A stretch of 7,138 bases of DNA from Paracoccaceae bacterium. GTDB lineage: Bacteria > Pseudomonadota > Alphaproteobacteria > Rhodobacterales > Rhodobacteraceae. The DNA is taken from the NCBI GenBank assembly GCA_015487335.1, contig WFPZ01000142.1, forward strand, positions 1 to 7,138, read 5' to 3'. A program made the translations under genes and the position numbers. The notes beneath the pieces were generated by a model. That model did not search any database, was not told where the DNA came from, and worked only from the letters and a program-made list of their open reading frames with translations. Of the stretch, positions 1-5,952 are shown one piece after another (within the stretch, counting starts at the first letter, position 1; every line of letters begins with the position of its first letter).

Positions 1-235
1 CCAGGTAGTCGGCGGCCAGTTCCAGCCGCAGCGCCCGGGCGCGCTCGACAAAGGCAAGATACTGCTGCGCCAGCGTCAGCACCGAGATCTTCCGCAGATC
101 CACCTTCTGGGTGCGCGACAGCGTCAGCAGCAGGTCGAGCGGCCCCTCGAAACCATCCACATCGACGATCAGCGCCTCCTCGGCAAGCCGCGCGGCCACC
201 GGGACCACCTTGTCTTCCTGAAATTCCTCAGACAT
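1..235 (-). CDS. scpA: Segregation and condensation protein A (ScpA), N-terminal part, cut by the window edge
   Basis: ScpA is the kleisin subunit of the SMC-ScpA-ScpB condensin, which bridges the SMC heads and helps compact and separate replicated chromosomes in the cytoplasm. The first 78 codons are visible and the gene continues past base 1. The translation begins MSEEFQEDKVVPVAARLAEE and then carries the family hallmark DGFEGPLDLLLTLSRTQKVD at about residues 28-47, followed by LRKISVLTLAQQYL; this is the SMC-neck-binding N-terminal region. The ATG at 235-233 follows a purine-rich AGGGCAGGGCGG stretch that can act as a ribosome binding site. The start lies 120 bases beyond the stop of the SPOR gene on the same strand. 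A promoter candidate and a hairpin in that gap suggest transcription separate from argS-SPOR. In relatives scpB normally follows, which would be outside the window. Identification is firm from the motif; the rest of the protein cannot be judged. Confidence 0.93.
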   Translation of the reverse strand, partial: MSEEFQEDKVVPVAARLAEEALIVDVDGFEGPLDLLLTLSRTQKVDLRKISVLTLAQQYLAFVERARALRLELAADYL

Positions 236-260
236 CCGCCCTGCCCTTCATGCGGGCGGA

Positions 261-289
261 AGCCTCGGCCCCGGAGGTGGCGTTGTCAA
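261..289 (-). promoter_or_regulatory. Putative housekeeping promoter for scpA
   Basis: Read on the minus strand there is a perfect -35 hexamer TTGACA (289-284), a spacer of exactly 17 bases, and a weak -10 GAGGCT (266-261). Transcription would start near base 254, about 20 bases upstream of the scpA ATG. A strong TTGACA with a poor GC-rich -10 is common in high-GC alphaproteobacteria. The position between the hairpin after the SPOR gene and the scpA start fits a new transcription unit. The -10 is poor, so this is an inference. Confidence 0.45.
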
Positions 290-309
290 TGGCAGGGCGG
301 CGGGAAGGG

Positions 310-352
310 GCCGGCGAGGCGCCGCAGAAGCGCTTATGGGCGCCCCGCCGGC
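310..352 (-). terminator. Strong hairpin after the SPOR gene (terminator or mRNA 3'-end stabiliser)
   Basis: Two 14-base arms (352-339 and 323-310 on the minus strand) are complementary over their whole length. The only non-Watson-Crick pair (bases 317 and 345) is a G-U pair in the minus-strand RNA, which supports that strand as the transcribed one. The loop is 15 bases and contains its own 8-base palindrome, aagcgctt, at 328-335. The stem begins three bases after the stop codon of the SPOR gene. There is no run of T after it (the following minus-strand sequence is CCCCTTCCCGCC), so it is not a canonical intrinsic terminator. It may mark the 3' end with Rho, or protect the mRNA from exonucleases. 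Confidence 0.5.
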
Positions 353-355
353 TGT

Positions 356-1483
356 TCACTGGATGGTCACCGGGATGCAGCTGGCATCGCCCGTCAGCAG
401 CGCAGCACAGAAGCGGCGCACGTCGGAGAGGTTCTCGAAGCCCTCGGCACGCAACCGGTAGAACACCCGCCCGCCGGACTGACCCTCCTGGATCACCCGC
501 CCCTTGCCTTCCATGATGTCGGGGAAAAGAGCCGAGACGCGGGCCCATTCGCCTTCGGCCAGTTCGGGCGTGGCGAAGGCGCCAAGCTGGGCCAGACGGG
601 TGCCCACGGTAAGGGTGGTGGGGTCGACGATGCGCAGATCCGGCTCAGAGGCGGCTGGGGCCGGCGCAAGAGCGGCCTCGACAACGGCCGCATCAACACT
701 TTCCCCGGCAGGCACGGCTGCGGCCTGGGCCGGGTCCGAAACCAGGATGGAGGCCGGGCGCGGCACCGGGCGGCGCGAACGCTTAACGCCGGGAATGTCG
801 GCCGGGATGGGAGTGATCGCCGCAGCAACCTCCCGCACGCCGCCGGCAGGCGTCGTATCCGCGCCAATGGCCTCGCGCACCACCGCCTCGATCAGCGCCG
901 CCTGGTCGAGCGGCGACGCCTGGTCGGCCGGTGCCACCTCTGCGGCCTCGGCCGCATGGGGCTGGCCGTCGTGGGGCGTGGCTTCGGCCCCGGCCGCCGG
1001 GGGCCGGGCACCGGCTTCGGGGCTTTCGGGCGCCGCCTGAGGCGTGGCGCGGGCCGCGGCCTCGGGGGCCTCGGACGCGGGTTTTTCCCCGGCTTCCTGC
1101 CCGGACTGGGCGCTGGCGATGATCTGCAAATCTCGCACCGGCAAATCCTCGCGCCTGAGCGACGTAGGCGGCGGCGCGAGCACCACCTGATCGGCGGGCG
1201 GCGCGGCTTCGCCCTCGGCGGGGATATTATTCACCGCCAGCCCCTGGTAATCGGCCGCCTCGCCGCCAGGGTCGTCGGGGGCCACCCGCATCGGCCCCTC
1301 CAAAGCCCGGATCACCGGCACGCCGGTGACGTCACGCACCATCAGCTGATAGCCCCACCAGGCCAGCCCTGCGACAAGCGAGACCGAGATCAGCGCCCCG
1401 AGCCCGTTGATGACCTTGCTCATGCCAACGCCGGCGGGGGGATATTCCCCGCCCACGGCGTCTGAATATTCGATATCCGCCAT
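356..1483 (-). CDS. Membrane-anchored SPOR-domain protein
   Basis: 375-residue single-pass inner-membrane protein. A short cytoplasmic N-terminus is followed by one hydrophobic helix at about residues 25-47 (INGLGALISVSLVAGLAWWG). Residues 62-105 form a less biased segment that includes QGLAVN and VVLAPPP. Residues about 125-280 are a long Ala/Pro/Glu-rich linker, probably disordered. The C-terminal SPOR domain spans about 295-375 (RLAQLGAFATPELAEGEW, GGRVFYRLRAEGF, LSDVRRFC). SPOR domains bind denuded glycan strands at the division septum, so a periplasmic peptidoglycan-binding role is expected; the exact partner is unknown. Two cysteines, C359 and C369, lie in the SPOR domain and could form a disulfide in the periplasm. 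The ATG at 1483 has GAGGCAGGT directly upstream on the minus strand (1492-1484), better than the internal Met21. The gene lies 88 bases after argS, and I see no convincing promoter in that gap, so it is probably co-transcribed. Paralogues such as FtsN or DamX share this architecture but not obvious identity. Confidence 0.9.
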   Translation of the reverse strand: MADIEYSDAVGGEYPPAGVGMSKVINGLGALISVSLVAGLAWWGYQLMVRDVTGVPVIRALEGPMRVAPDDPGGEAADYQGLAVNNIPAEGEAAPPADQVVLAPPPTSLRREDLPVRDLQIIASAQSGQEAGEKPASEAPEAAARATPQAAPESPEAGARPPAAGAEATPHDGQPHAAEAAEVAPADQASPLDQAALIEAVVREAIGADTTPAGGVREVAAAITPIPADIPGVKRSRRPVPRPASILVSDPAQAAAVPAGESVDAAVVEAALAPAPAASEPDLRIVDPTTLTVGTRLAQLGAFATPELAEGEWARVSALFPDIMEGKGRVIQEGQSGGRVFYRLRAEGFENLSDVRRFCAALLTGDASCIPVTIQ

Positions 1484-1571
1484 ACCTGCCTCACTGCTTC
1501 CGCGCAGGCTGCCCGGCCCACACGGATATTCTTGCCTGTACAGCCCCGGTGGTCCGCGGTTGCGCTTGTTG

Positions 1572-3296
1572 TCAGCGCATTTCCTCGGCCGGGGTCACGC
1601 CAAGAATACCAAGGCCTGCGGAAATAACAACGGCCACGGCCCTTGGCAGGGCGATTTTAGCGGCCGATGCGGCCGGGTCGCCCTCCTGCAGGAAACGCAG
1701 GGCGGGGTTTTCGTTGCCCTTGTTCCACAGGGCATGGAAATCGGAGGCCAGCTCGTAGAGGTAGAAGGCGATGCGGTGCGGCTCGTGGGTGCGCGCGGCG
1801 ATCTCCACCTGGCGCGGCCAGTCGGCCAGCTTGCGGGCCACCGCGAACTCGGCCTCGTCGCGCAGCTGCGGCTCATCCGTCAGCGAAATCCCCGCGGCTT
1901 CGGCCTTGCGCAGCAAGCTGCACACCCGGGCGTGCGCATATTGCACGTAGAACACGGGGTTTTCGCGGCTCTGCTCCAGCACGCGCGCGAAATCGAAATC
2001 CAGCGGCGCGTCGTTCTTGCGCGTGAGCATCACGAAGCGGGTGACGTCGGGGCCCACCTGATCGACCACATCGCGCAGGGTGACGAAATTGCCCGCCCGC
2101 TTGGACATCTTGAAAGGCTCGCCATCACGAAACAGCCGCACCAGCTGGGTGAGCTTGATGTCAAGCGGCACGCGCCCTTCGGAAAGCGCGGCCACCGCCG
2201 CCTTCATCCGCTTCACGTAGCCGCCGTGATCGGCCCCGAGAACGTCGATCAGGGCGTCGAACCCGCGTTCGATCTTGTCGTAGTGGTAGGCGATGTCGGG
2301 GGCGAAATACGTCCAGGAGCCGTCGGACTTCTTCACCGGGCGGTCCACGTCGTCGCCGAAGGCGGTGGAGCGGAACAGCGTCTGCACCCGCGGCTCCCAG
2401 TCCTCGGGCTTCTTGCCCCTGGGCGGCTCCAGCACGCCCTCGTAGATCAGCCCCTTCTCGCGCAGAACCTCCAGCGCCTGCTCGATCCGCCCCGTGCCGT
2501 AGAGGGACTTTTCCGAGAAGAACACGTCCATCTTCACCCCGAGCGCGGCGAGATCGGCGCGGATCATCTCCATCATCCTTTCGGTGGCGAAGCTGCGCAC
2601 CTCCTCCAGCCATTCGGATTCGGGCCTGTCCAGCAGGCTTTCACCGTATTTTTCCTTCAGCGCCTCGCCCACCGGCACCAGGTAGTCGCCGGGGTAGAGC
2701 CCCTCGGAAATCTCGGGCACCAGCCCGCAGGCCTCGCGGTAGCGCTCATAGGCCGAGCGCGCCAGCACATCCACCTGGGCGCCGCCGTCGTTGATGTAAT
2801 ATTCGCGCGTCACCTCGTAGCCGGCGAATTCCAGCAGCGAGGAAAGCGCATCACCGAACACCGCGCCGCGGGTGTGGCCCACGTGCAGCGGGCCGGTGGG
2901 GTTGGCCGAGACGTATTCCACGTTGATCCGCCGCCCCGCACCCATGTGCGAACGCCCGTAATCGGCCCCAGCCCGCAGCACCGCGCCGATCACCCCGGCC
3001 CAGACGGAAGGGGCCAGCCGCAGGTTGAGAAACCCCGGGCCCGCCACCTCGGCCGAGGCGATGCGCTCATCGCGCGCCAGCCTGGGCGCCAGCGCCTCGG
3101 CGATGTCGCGCGGCTTGCGCTTCGCCGCCCTGGCCAGCACCATCGCCGCGTTGGTGGCCATGTCGCCATGGGCGGCATCGCGCGGCGGCTCCACCGAGAC
3201 ATTGGCGAAATCCAGCCCCTCGGGCAGCTCGCCCGAAGCGCTCATCTCTTCCAGCGCCGACACGACCAGCGCGCGGATATCGGAAAACAGGTTCAT
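1572..3296 (-). CDS. argS: Arginyl-tRNA synthetase
   Basis: Class I aminoacyl-tRNA synthetase that charges tRNA-Arg with arginine using ATP, in the cytoplasm. Counting from the ATG at 3314, the N-terminal tRNA-binding (Add-1) domain occupies about residues 8-110. The HIGH signature is HVGHT at 144-148, within SANPTGPLHVGH. EYYINDGGAQ at 171-180 is typical of ArgRS, KMSK is at 402-405 in FKMSKRAGNF, and the anticodon-binding DALR domain fills about 455-580. Length (about 575-580 residues) is normal. Three in-frame ATGs are possible: 3314, 3305 and 3296. I chose 3296, giving MNLFSDIRAL, because relatives usually begin this way and GGGA lies eight bases upstream; this choice is tentative. The stop of dgt lies 51 bases upstream of this start, so argS very probably shares the dgt transcript. 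The last residues are EEMR, one residue longer than the usual Met-terminated ArgRS tail. Confidence 0.97.
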   Translation of the reverse strand: MNLFSDIRALVVSALEEMSASGELPEGLDFANVSVEPPRDAAHGDMATNAAMVLARAAKRKPRDIAEALAPRLARDERIASAEVAGPGFLNLRLAPSVWAGVIGAVLRAGADYGRSHMGAGRRINVEYVSANPTGPLHVGHTRGAVFGDALSSLLEFAGYEVTREYYINDGGAQVDVLARSAYERYREACGLVPEISEGLYPGDYLVPVGEALKEKYGESLLDRPESEWLEEVRSFATERMMEMIRADLAALGVKMDVFFSEKSLYGTGRIEQALEVLREKGLIYEGVLEPPRGKKPEDWEPRVQTLFRSTAFGDDVDRPVKKSDGSWTYFAPDIAYHYDKIERGFDALIDVLGADHGGYVKRMKAAVAALSEGRVPLDIKLTQLVRLFRDGEPFKMSKRAGNFVTLRDVVDQVGPDVTRFVMLTRKNDAPLDFDFARVLEQSRENPVFYVQYAHARVCSLLRKAEAAGISLTDEPQLRDEAEFAVARKLADWPRQVEIAARTHEPHRIAFYLYELASDFHALWNKGNENPALRFLQEGDPAASAAKIALPRAVAVVISAGLGILGVTPAEEMR

Positions 3297-3347
3297 CTCA
3301 TTCATCCCGGACATGTCCGCGCGGGTTTATCACGGGGGCCGGGAAGG

Positions 3348-4532
3348 TCAACGCCGGGGTCGGGGCCCATCAGGCTCGGGCCGGTCCCCCGTCCCCTGCC
3401 CCAGCAGGCGGGCGTGCTCCTGCAGGGCGTAGCGGTCGGTCATGCCGGCCACGTAATCGAGCACCACGCGGGCCAGCGCGGTTTCGTCGCCCGCGCGGGC
3501 CACCTCGGCCTGCCATTCGCCGGGCAGGAGCCCGGGGCGGGCCATGTAGAGGGGGAACAGCTCCTCGATCACCCGGGTGACGCGCTCGCGCTCGGCCATC
3601 ACCGAAGGGGCGCGGTACATGCGCGCAAAAAGGAAATCGCGGATCTCCGCCAGCTCGTCGTGCAGCGCCTGCGAGAAATGCACCAGCGGCGCGCCGAAGG
3701 CCCGGACATCCTCGGGCGAGCGCGGCGCGGCGCGTTCCAGCGCGGCGCGGGAGGTGGCGATCAGGTCCTCCACCATCACCCCGAACACCCGCCGCAGCGC
3801 CTCGTGGCGGCGGCGCATGGGCGCAAGCCCCGGATAGAGCCTGTCCACCTCGGCAAAGGCCGGGCCGGTGATCGGCAGCGCCGCCAGATCGGCCTCGGTG
3901 AACAGCCCCGCGCGCAGCCCGTCGTGCAGGTCGTGATGGTTGTAGGCCACGTCATCGGCGAAGGCGGCCACCTGGGCCTCGGCCCCGGGCCAGCTGTCGA
4001 GCTCCAGGTCGAACTGCGCGTTGAATTCGGCCAGGGCATAGGGCAGCGGCCCCTGCACCGGGCCGTTGTGCTTGGCGATGCCCTCCAGCGTCTCCCAGCT
4101 GAGGTTCAGCCCGTCGAAATCGGCGTAGTGGCGCTCCAGCTTCGTGACGATGCGGATCGCCTGGGCGTTGTGGTCGAAACCGCCGTAGGGCTCCATCAGC
4201 CGGTGCAGCGCGTCCTCGCCGGTGTGGCCGAAGGGCGGGTGGCCCAGATCATGGGCCAGCGCCACCGCCTCGGCCAGGTCCTGGTTGAGCCCCAGCGCCC
4301 CGGCCACGGTGCGCGCCACCTGCGCCACCTCGATGGAATGGGTCAGCCGGGTGCGGTAGTAATCCCCCTCGTGCTCGACGAAGACCTGGGTCTTGTGCTT
4401 GAGCCGCCGGAAGGCGGAGGAATGGATGATCCGGTCGCGGTCGCGCTGGAAGGCGCTGCGGAAGGTGGAGATCCGCTCGGGGTGCTGCCGCCCGCGCGAT
4501 TTCGCCGGATCCGTGGCATATGGTTTCAGCAT
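3348..4532 (-). CDS. dgt: Deoxyguanosinetriphosphate triphosphohydrolase-like protein (HD domain)
   Basis: Predicted cytoplasmic dNTP triphosphohydrolase, converting dGTP (possibly other dNTPs) to the deoxynucleoside and tripolyphosphate, thereby affecting dNTP pools. From the ATG at 4532 the protein has 394 residues. IIHSSAFRRLKHKTQVF lies at 35-51 and is the family N-terminal motif. The HD metal site is formed by H65 (RLTHSIEVAQVART), H94-D95 (AHDLGHPPFGHTGE), and the distal Asp in FADDVAYNHHDLHDG (191-205). Length matches the short alphaproteobacterial type rather than the 505-residue E. coli Dgt. The reading frame is open to 4634, but residues from MLKPYATDPAKSRGR onward are the part that looks like the family, and AGGCGGCGG lies just upstream of that ATG, so the shorter start is preferred. 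The gene is the first of the minus-strand block and is divergent from the erpA-like gene. The C-terminal tail (378-394) is polar and Pro/Arg-rich. Substrate preference cannot be read from the sequence. Confidence 0.95.
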   Translation of the reverse strand: MLKPYATDPAKSRGRQHPERISTFRSAFQRDRDRIIHSSAFRRLKHKTQVFVEHEGDYYRTRLTHSIEVAQVARTVAGALGLNQDLAEAVALAHDLGHPPFGHTGEDALHRLMEPYGGFDHNAQAIRIVTKLERHYADFDGLNLSWETLEGIAKHNGPVQGPLPYALAEFNAQFDLELDSWPGAEAQVAAFADDVAYNHHDLHDGLRAGLFTEADLAALPITGPAFAEVDRLYPGLAPMRRRHEALRRVFGVMVEDLIATSRAALERAAPRSPEDVRAFGAPLVHFSQALHDELAEIRDFLFARMYRAPSVMAERERVTRVIEELFPLYMARPGLLPGEWQAEVARAGDETALARVVLDYVAGMTDRYALQEHARLLGQGTGDRPEPDGPRPRR

Positions 4533-4548
4533 ATTCCGCCGCCTGTTC

Positions 4549-4577
4549 TTGTCGCCCTGTCCCGGGCCCCATATATT
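4549..4577 (+). promoter_or_regulatory. Putative promoter of the erpA-like gene in the divergent spacer
   Basis: TTGTCG (4549-4554, four of six matches to TTGACA), a 17-base spacer, then TATATT (4572-4577), a good -10 for this GC-rich genome. Transcription would begin near 4584, leaving a leader of about 32 bases before the ATG at 4616. The spacer to dgt is only 83 bases, so this element must lie close to the dgt promoter. Confidence 0.5.
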
Positions 4578-4598
4578 CGCTTTGCCTGCGAACAGAAA
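4570..4598 (-). promoter_or_regulatory. Possible dgt promoter sharing the same AT-rich core
   Basis: On the minus strand TATATG (4575-4570) could be the -10 and TTTCTG (4598-4593) a poor -35, with a 17-base spacer. The -35 matches the consensus at only two positions. The main reason to propose it is that the spacer offers almost no other AT-rich element ahead of dgt. If real, the two -10 elements overlap and the two promoters would interfere with each other. Confidence 0.22.
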
Positions 4599-4615
4599 CG
4601 ACAGATGTGACTCCC

Positions 4616-4948
4616 ATGGATCTGACCCTGCCACCGAAAGTGACGGACCGGGCCTTCGCCCGGCTGGCCGAGATCAACGAGGCGGCCGGAGAAGCCAAGG
4701 CGCTGCGCATCGCGGTGGAGGGTGGCGGATGTTCGGGGTTTCAGTACGACATCCGGCTGGACGATCCCGCCGAGGACGACCTGGTGCTTGAAGGTCAGGG
4801 CCAGAAGGTGGTGGTGGACAGCGTCTCGCTGCCGTTCCTGGCCAACGCCACCATCGACTACACCGAAGAGCTGATCGGCGCGCGCTTCGTCGTCGACAAC
4901 CCCAACGCCACCTCCTCCTGCGGCTGCGGCACCTCTTTCTCGATCTGA
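4616..4948 (+). CDS. erpA: A-type iron-sulfur cluster carrier/insertion protein (ErpA/IscA family)
   Basis: 110-residue protein of the HesB/IscA/ErpA family, which receives Fe-S clusters from a scaffold and hands them to apo-enzymes in the cytoplasm. The three cluster-binding cysteines are present: C39 in EGGGCSGFQYDI, and C102 and C104 in SSCGCGTSFSI at the C-terminus. The rest of the family pattern is intact (LPFLANATIDYTEELIGARF, DNPNATSSCGCG). Which A-type paralogue it is (ErpA, IscA or SufA-like) cannot be settled from one sequence; it is not beside isc or suf genes here, which favours the stand-alone ErpA type. The frame is open back to about 4520, but homology starts at MDLTLPPKVTDRAF, so 4616 is chosen. 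No good Shine-Dalgarno sequence precedes this ATG. Transcription is divergent from dgt, and xthA follows 144 bases downstream. Confidence 0.93.
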   Translation: MDLTLPPKVTDRAFARLAEINEAAGEAKALRIAVEGGGCSGFQYDIRLDDPAEDDLVLEGQGQKVVVDSVSLPFLANATIDYTEELIGARFVVDNPNATSSCGCGTSFSI

Positions 4949-4961
4949 TCCTCATCTGCGT

Positions 4962-5032
4962 GCCGGAGCGCCCCTGCGGCCGAGGCCCGGGCGCGGATTG
5001 CGCCCCGGTCCCGTGCCTTGCCGGGCTCCGGC
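4962..5032 (+). repeat. Nested inverted repeats between the erpA-like gene and xthA
   Basis: An outer perfect 8-base inverted repeat, gccggagc (4962-4969) and gctccggc (5025-5032), encloses an inner hairpin with a perfect 6-base stem, gggcgc (4989-4994) and gcgccc (5000-5005), and a 5-base loop; two more pairs form if C5006 is bulged. The element starts 13 bases after the erpA stop. It lacks a T-run, so it could be a Rho-dependent or processing-type 3' end of the erpA mRNA. Short inverted repeats are frequent by chance at this GC content. Confidence 0.3.
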
Positions 5033-5056
5033 CCCATCAATCTGCCAAACCGGTGG

Positions 5057-5085
5057 TTGCAGATCGATGGGCCCAGGGCCTAGAA
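5057..5085 (+). promoter_or_regulatory. Possible xthA promoter placing the start of transcription at the ATG
   Basis: TTGCAG (5057-5062), 17-base spacer, CTAGAA (5080-5085). The hexamers are only moderate matches, but spacing is ideal. Transcription would start at about 5091-5093, that is, at or next to the A of the xthA ATG, giving a leaderless or near-leaderless mRNA. The competing reading is that AAGGG at 5084-5088 is a Shine-Dalgarno sequence set unusually close (four bases) to the ATG, on a longer transcript. Confidence 0.3.
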
Positions 5086-5092
5086 GGGCCTC

Positions 5093-5872
5093 ATGGAGAT
5101 TGCCACGTTCAACATCAACGGCATCAAGGCCCGCCTGCCGGCCGTCACCGCCTGGCTGCAGGAGGCCCGCCCCGACGTGGTGCTGCTGCAGGAGATCAAG
5201 TCCACCGACGAGGCCTTCCCGCGCCAGCCCTTCGAGGAGATGGGCTACAACGTGGAAACCCACGGGCAGAAGGGGTTCAACGGGGTGGCGATCCTCTCGA
5301 AGCTGCCGCTGGAGGATGTCTCGCGCGGGCTGCCGGGCGACGATGCGGACGAACAGGCGCGCTGGATCGAGGCCACGGTGGTGGGCCGGCGGGCGGTGCG
5401 GCTGTGCTGCCTGTATCTGCCCAACGGCAACCCGGCGCCGGGGCCGAAATTCGACTACAAGCTGGCCTGGATGGAACGGCTGAAGGCGCGCGCCGCGGCG
5501 TTGCTGGCGGCCGAGGAAGCGGCGATTCTGGCCGGCGACTACAACGTCATCCCCCAGGACGAAGACGCGAAAGAGCCCGCGAAGTGGCACGACGACGCCC
5601 TCGCCCGCCCCGAAAGCCGCGCTGCCTTCCGCCGCATCGTGAACCTCGGCCTGACGGACGCCTTCCGCGCCCGCAACCAGGCCCCCGGTCAGTACACCTT
5701 CTGGGACTATCAGGGCGGAGCCTGGCGGCGGGACGACGGCATCCGCATCGACCACGCCCTGCTCACCCCGCAGGCGGCCGACCTCCTGGAGGACTGCCGC
5801 ATCGAGAAGGCGCTGCGCGGGCGCGAGAAACCCTCCGATCATGTGCCGCTGTGGCTTGAGCTGGACGCGTGA
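5093..5872 (+). CDS. xthA: Exodeoxyribonuclease III (AP endonuclease, EEP family)
   Basis: 259-residue enzyme of the ExoIII/APE1 family, which cuts DNA 5' of abasic sites and removes blocked 3' ends in base-excision repair; some members also degrade 3' to 5'. All active-site elements of the endonuclease/exonuclease/phosphatase fold are visible: N7 (ATFNINGIK), E34 (LLQEIKSTD), Y108 with LPNGNP, D149 and N151 (AGDYNVIPQDED), D220 (GIRIDHALLTP), and the terminal D249-H250 pair (KPSDHVPLW). Length and start agree with the family, which normally begins M-K/E-I-A-T-x-N-I/V-N. The stop at 5870-5872 is 80 bases before the next gene. The gene lies 144 bases after the erpA-like gene on the same strand; an own promoter seems likely. 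Nothing indicates damage or transfer. Confidence in function is high, although exonuclease versus AP-endonuclease balance is not readable. Confidence 0.96.
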   Translation: MEIATFNINGIKARLPAVTAWLQEARPDVVLLQEIKSTDEAFPRQPFEEMGYNVETHGQKGFNGVAILSKLPLEDVSRGLPGDDADEQARWIEATVVGRRAVRLCCLYLPNGNPAPGPKFDYKLAWMERLKARAAALLAAEEAAILAGDYNVIPQDEDAKEPAKWHDDALARPESRAAFRRIVNLGLTDAFRARNQAPGQYTFWDYQGGAWRRDDGIRIDHALLTPQAADLLEDCRIEKALRGREKPSDHVPLWLELDA

Positions 5873-5887
5873 CGGAACCTCCCGCCC

Positions 5888-5915
5888 CTTGAAAACGAGC
5901 CTCCGGAACCTAACT
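5888..5915 (+). promoter_or_regulatory. Sigma-32 (RpoH)-like promoter candidate ahead of the DUF2892 gene
   Basis: CTTGAAA (5888-5894) equals the heat-shock sigma factor -35 consensus; CCTAACT (5909-5915) follows after 14 bases and resembles the CCCATNT/CYTATNT -10. Transcription would start near 5922, leaving a leader of about 30 bases that carries the strong Shine-Dalgarno sequence. The same bases can also be read as a weak housekeeping promoter (TTGAAA, 16 bases, TAACTC). The assignment is an inference from pattern only. Confidence 0.33.
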
Positions 5916-5937
5916 CGTGGGTGCAAATCCTGACAGG

Positions 5938-5946
5938 AAGGAGGTG
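5938..5946 (+). promoter_or_regulatory. Near-perfect ribosome binding site of the DUF2892 gene
   Basis: AAGGAGGTG is complementary to nine consecutive bases of the 16S rRNA 3' end, and the core AGGAGG ends eight bases before the ATG at 5953. It is by far the strongest Shine-Dalgarno sequence in the window. It also decides the start: the in-frame ATG further up at 5917 has no comparable site and would place this element inside the coding region. Confidence 0.85.
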
Positions 5947-5952
5947 CTGACA

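Noticed and set aside
228..548. A 106-codon minus-strand frame ending in MKGRADV and overlapping the scpA start, considered as a nagZ remnant or small gene.
   Set aside because: Most of it is the SPOR gene in another frame and it crosses the hairpin; the composition is Arg-rich noise. A nagZ 3' remnant cannot be shown without an alignment.
1484..1571. Promoter or hairpin in the 88-base gap between argS and the SPOR gene.
   Set aside because: A possible -10 (GAATAT) has no -35 at a suitable distance, and the only dyad is the short ctgtacag; nothing convincing.
1407..4610. A 1067-codon open frame on the plus strand, antisense to argS and dgt.
   Set aside because: Its codons are exactly aligned with those of argS and dgt on the other strand, which share one phase. 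Stops would need TTA, CTA or TCA in those genes, and such codons are rare at this GC content. The translation is His/Gly/Arg-rich with no recognisable domain.
4674..4955. Arg-rich minus-strand frame opposite the erpA-like gene.
   Set aside because: It is antisense to a well-conserved gene, with low-complexity Arg/Ser sequence and no ribosome binding site.
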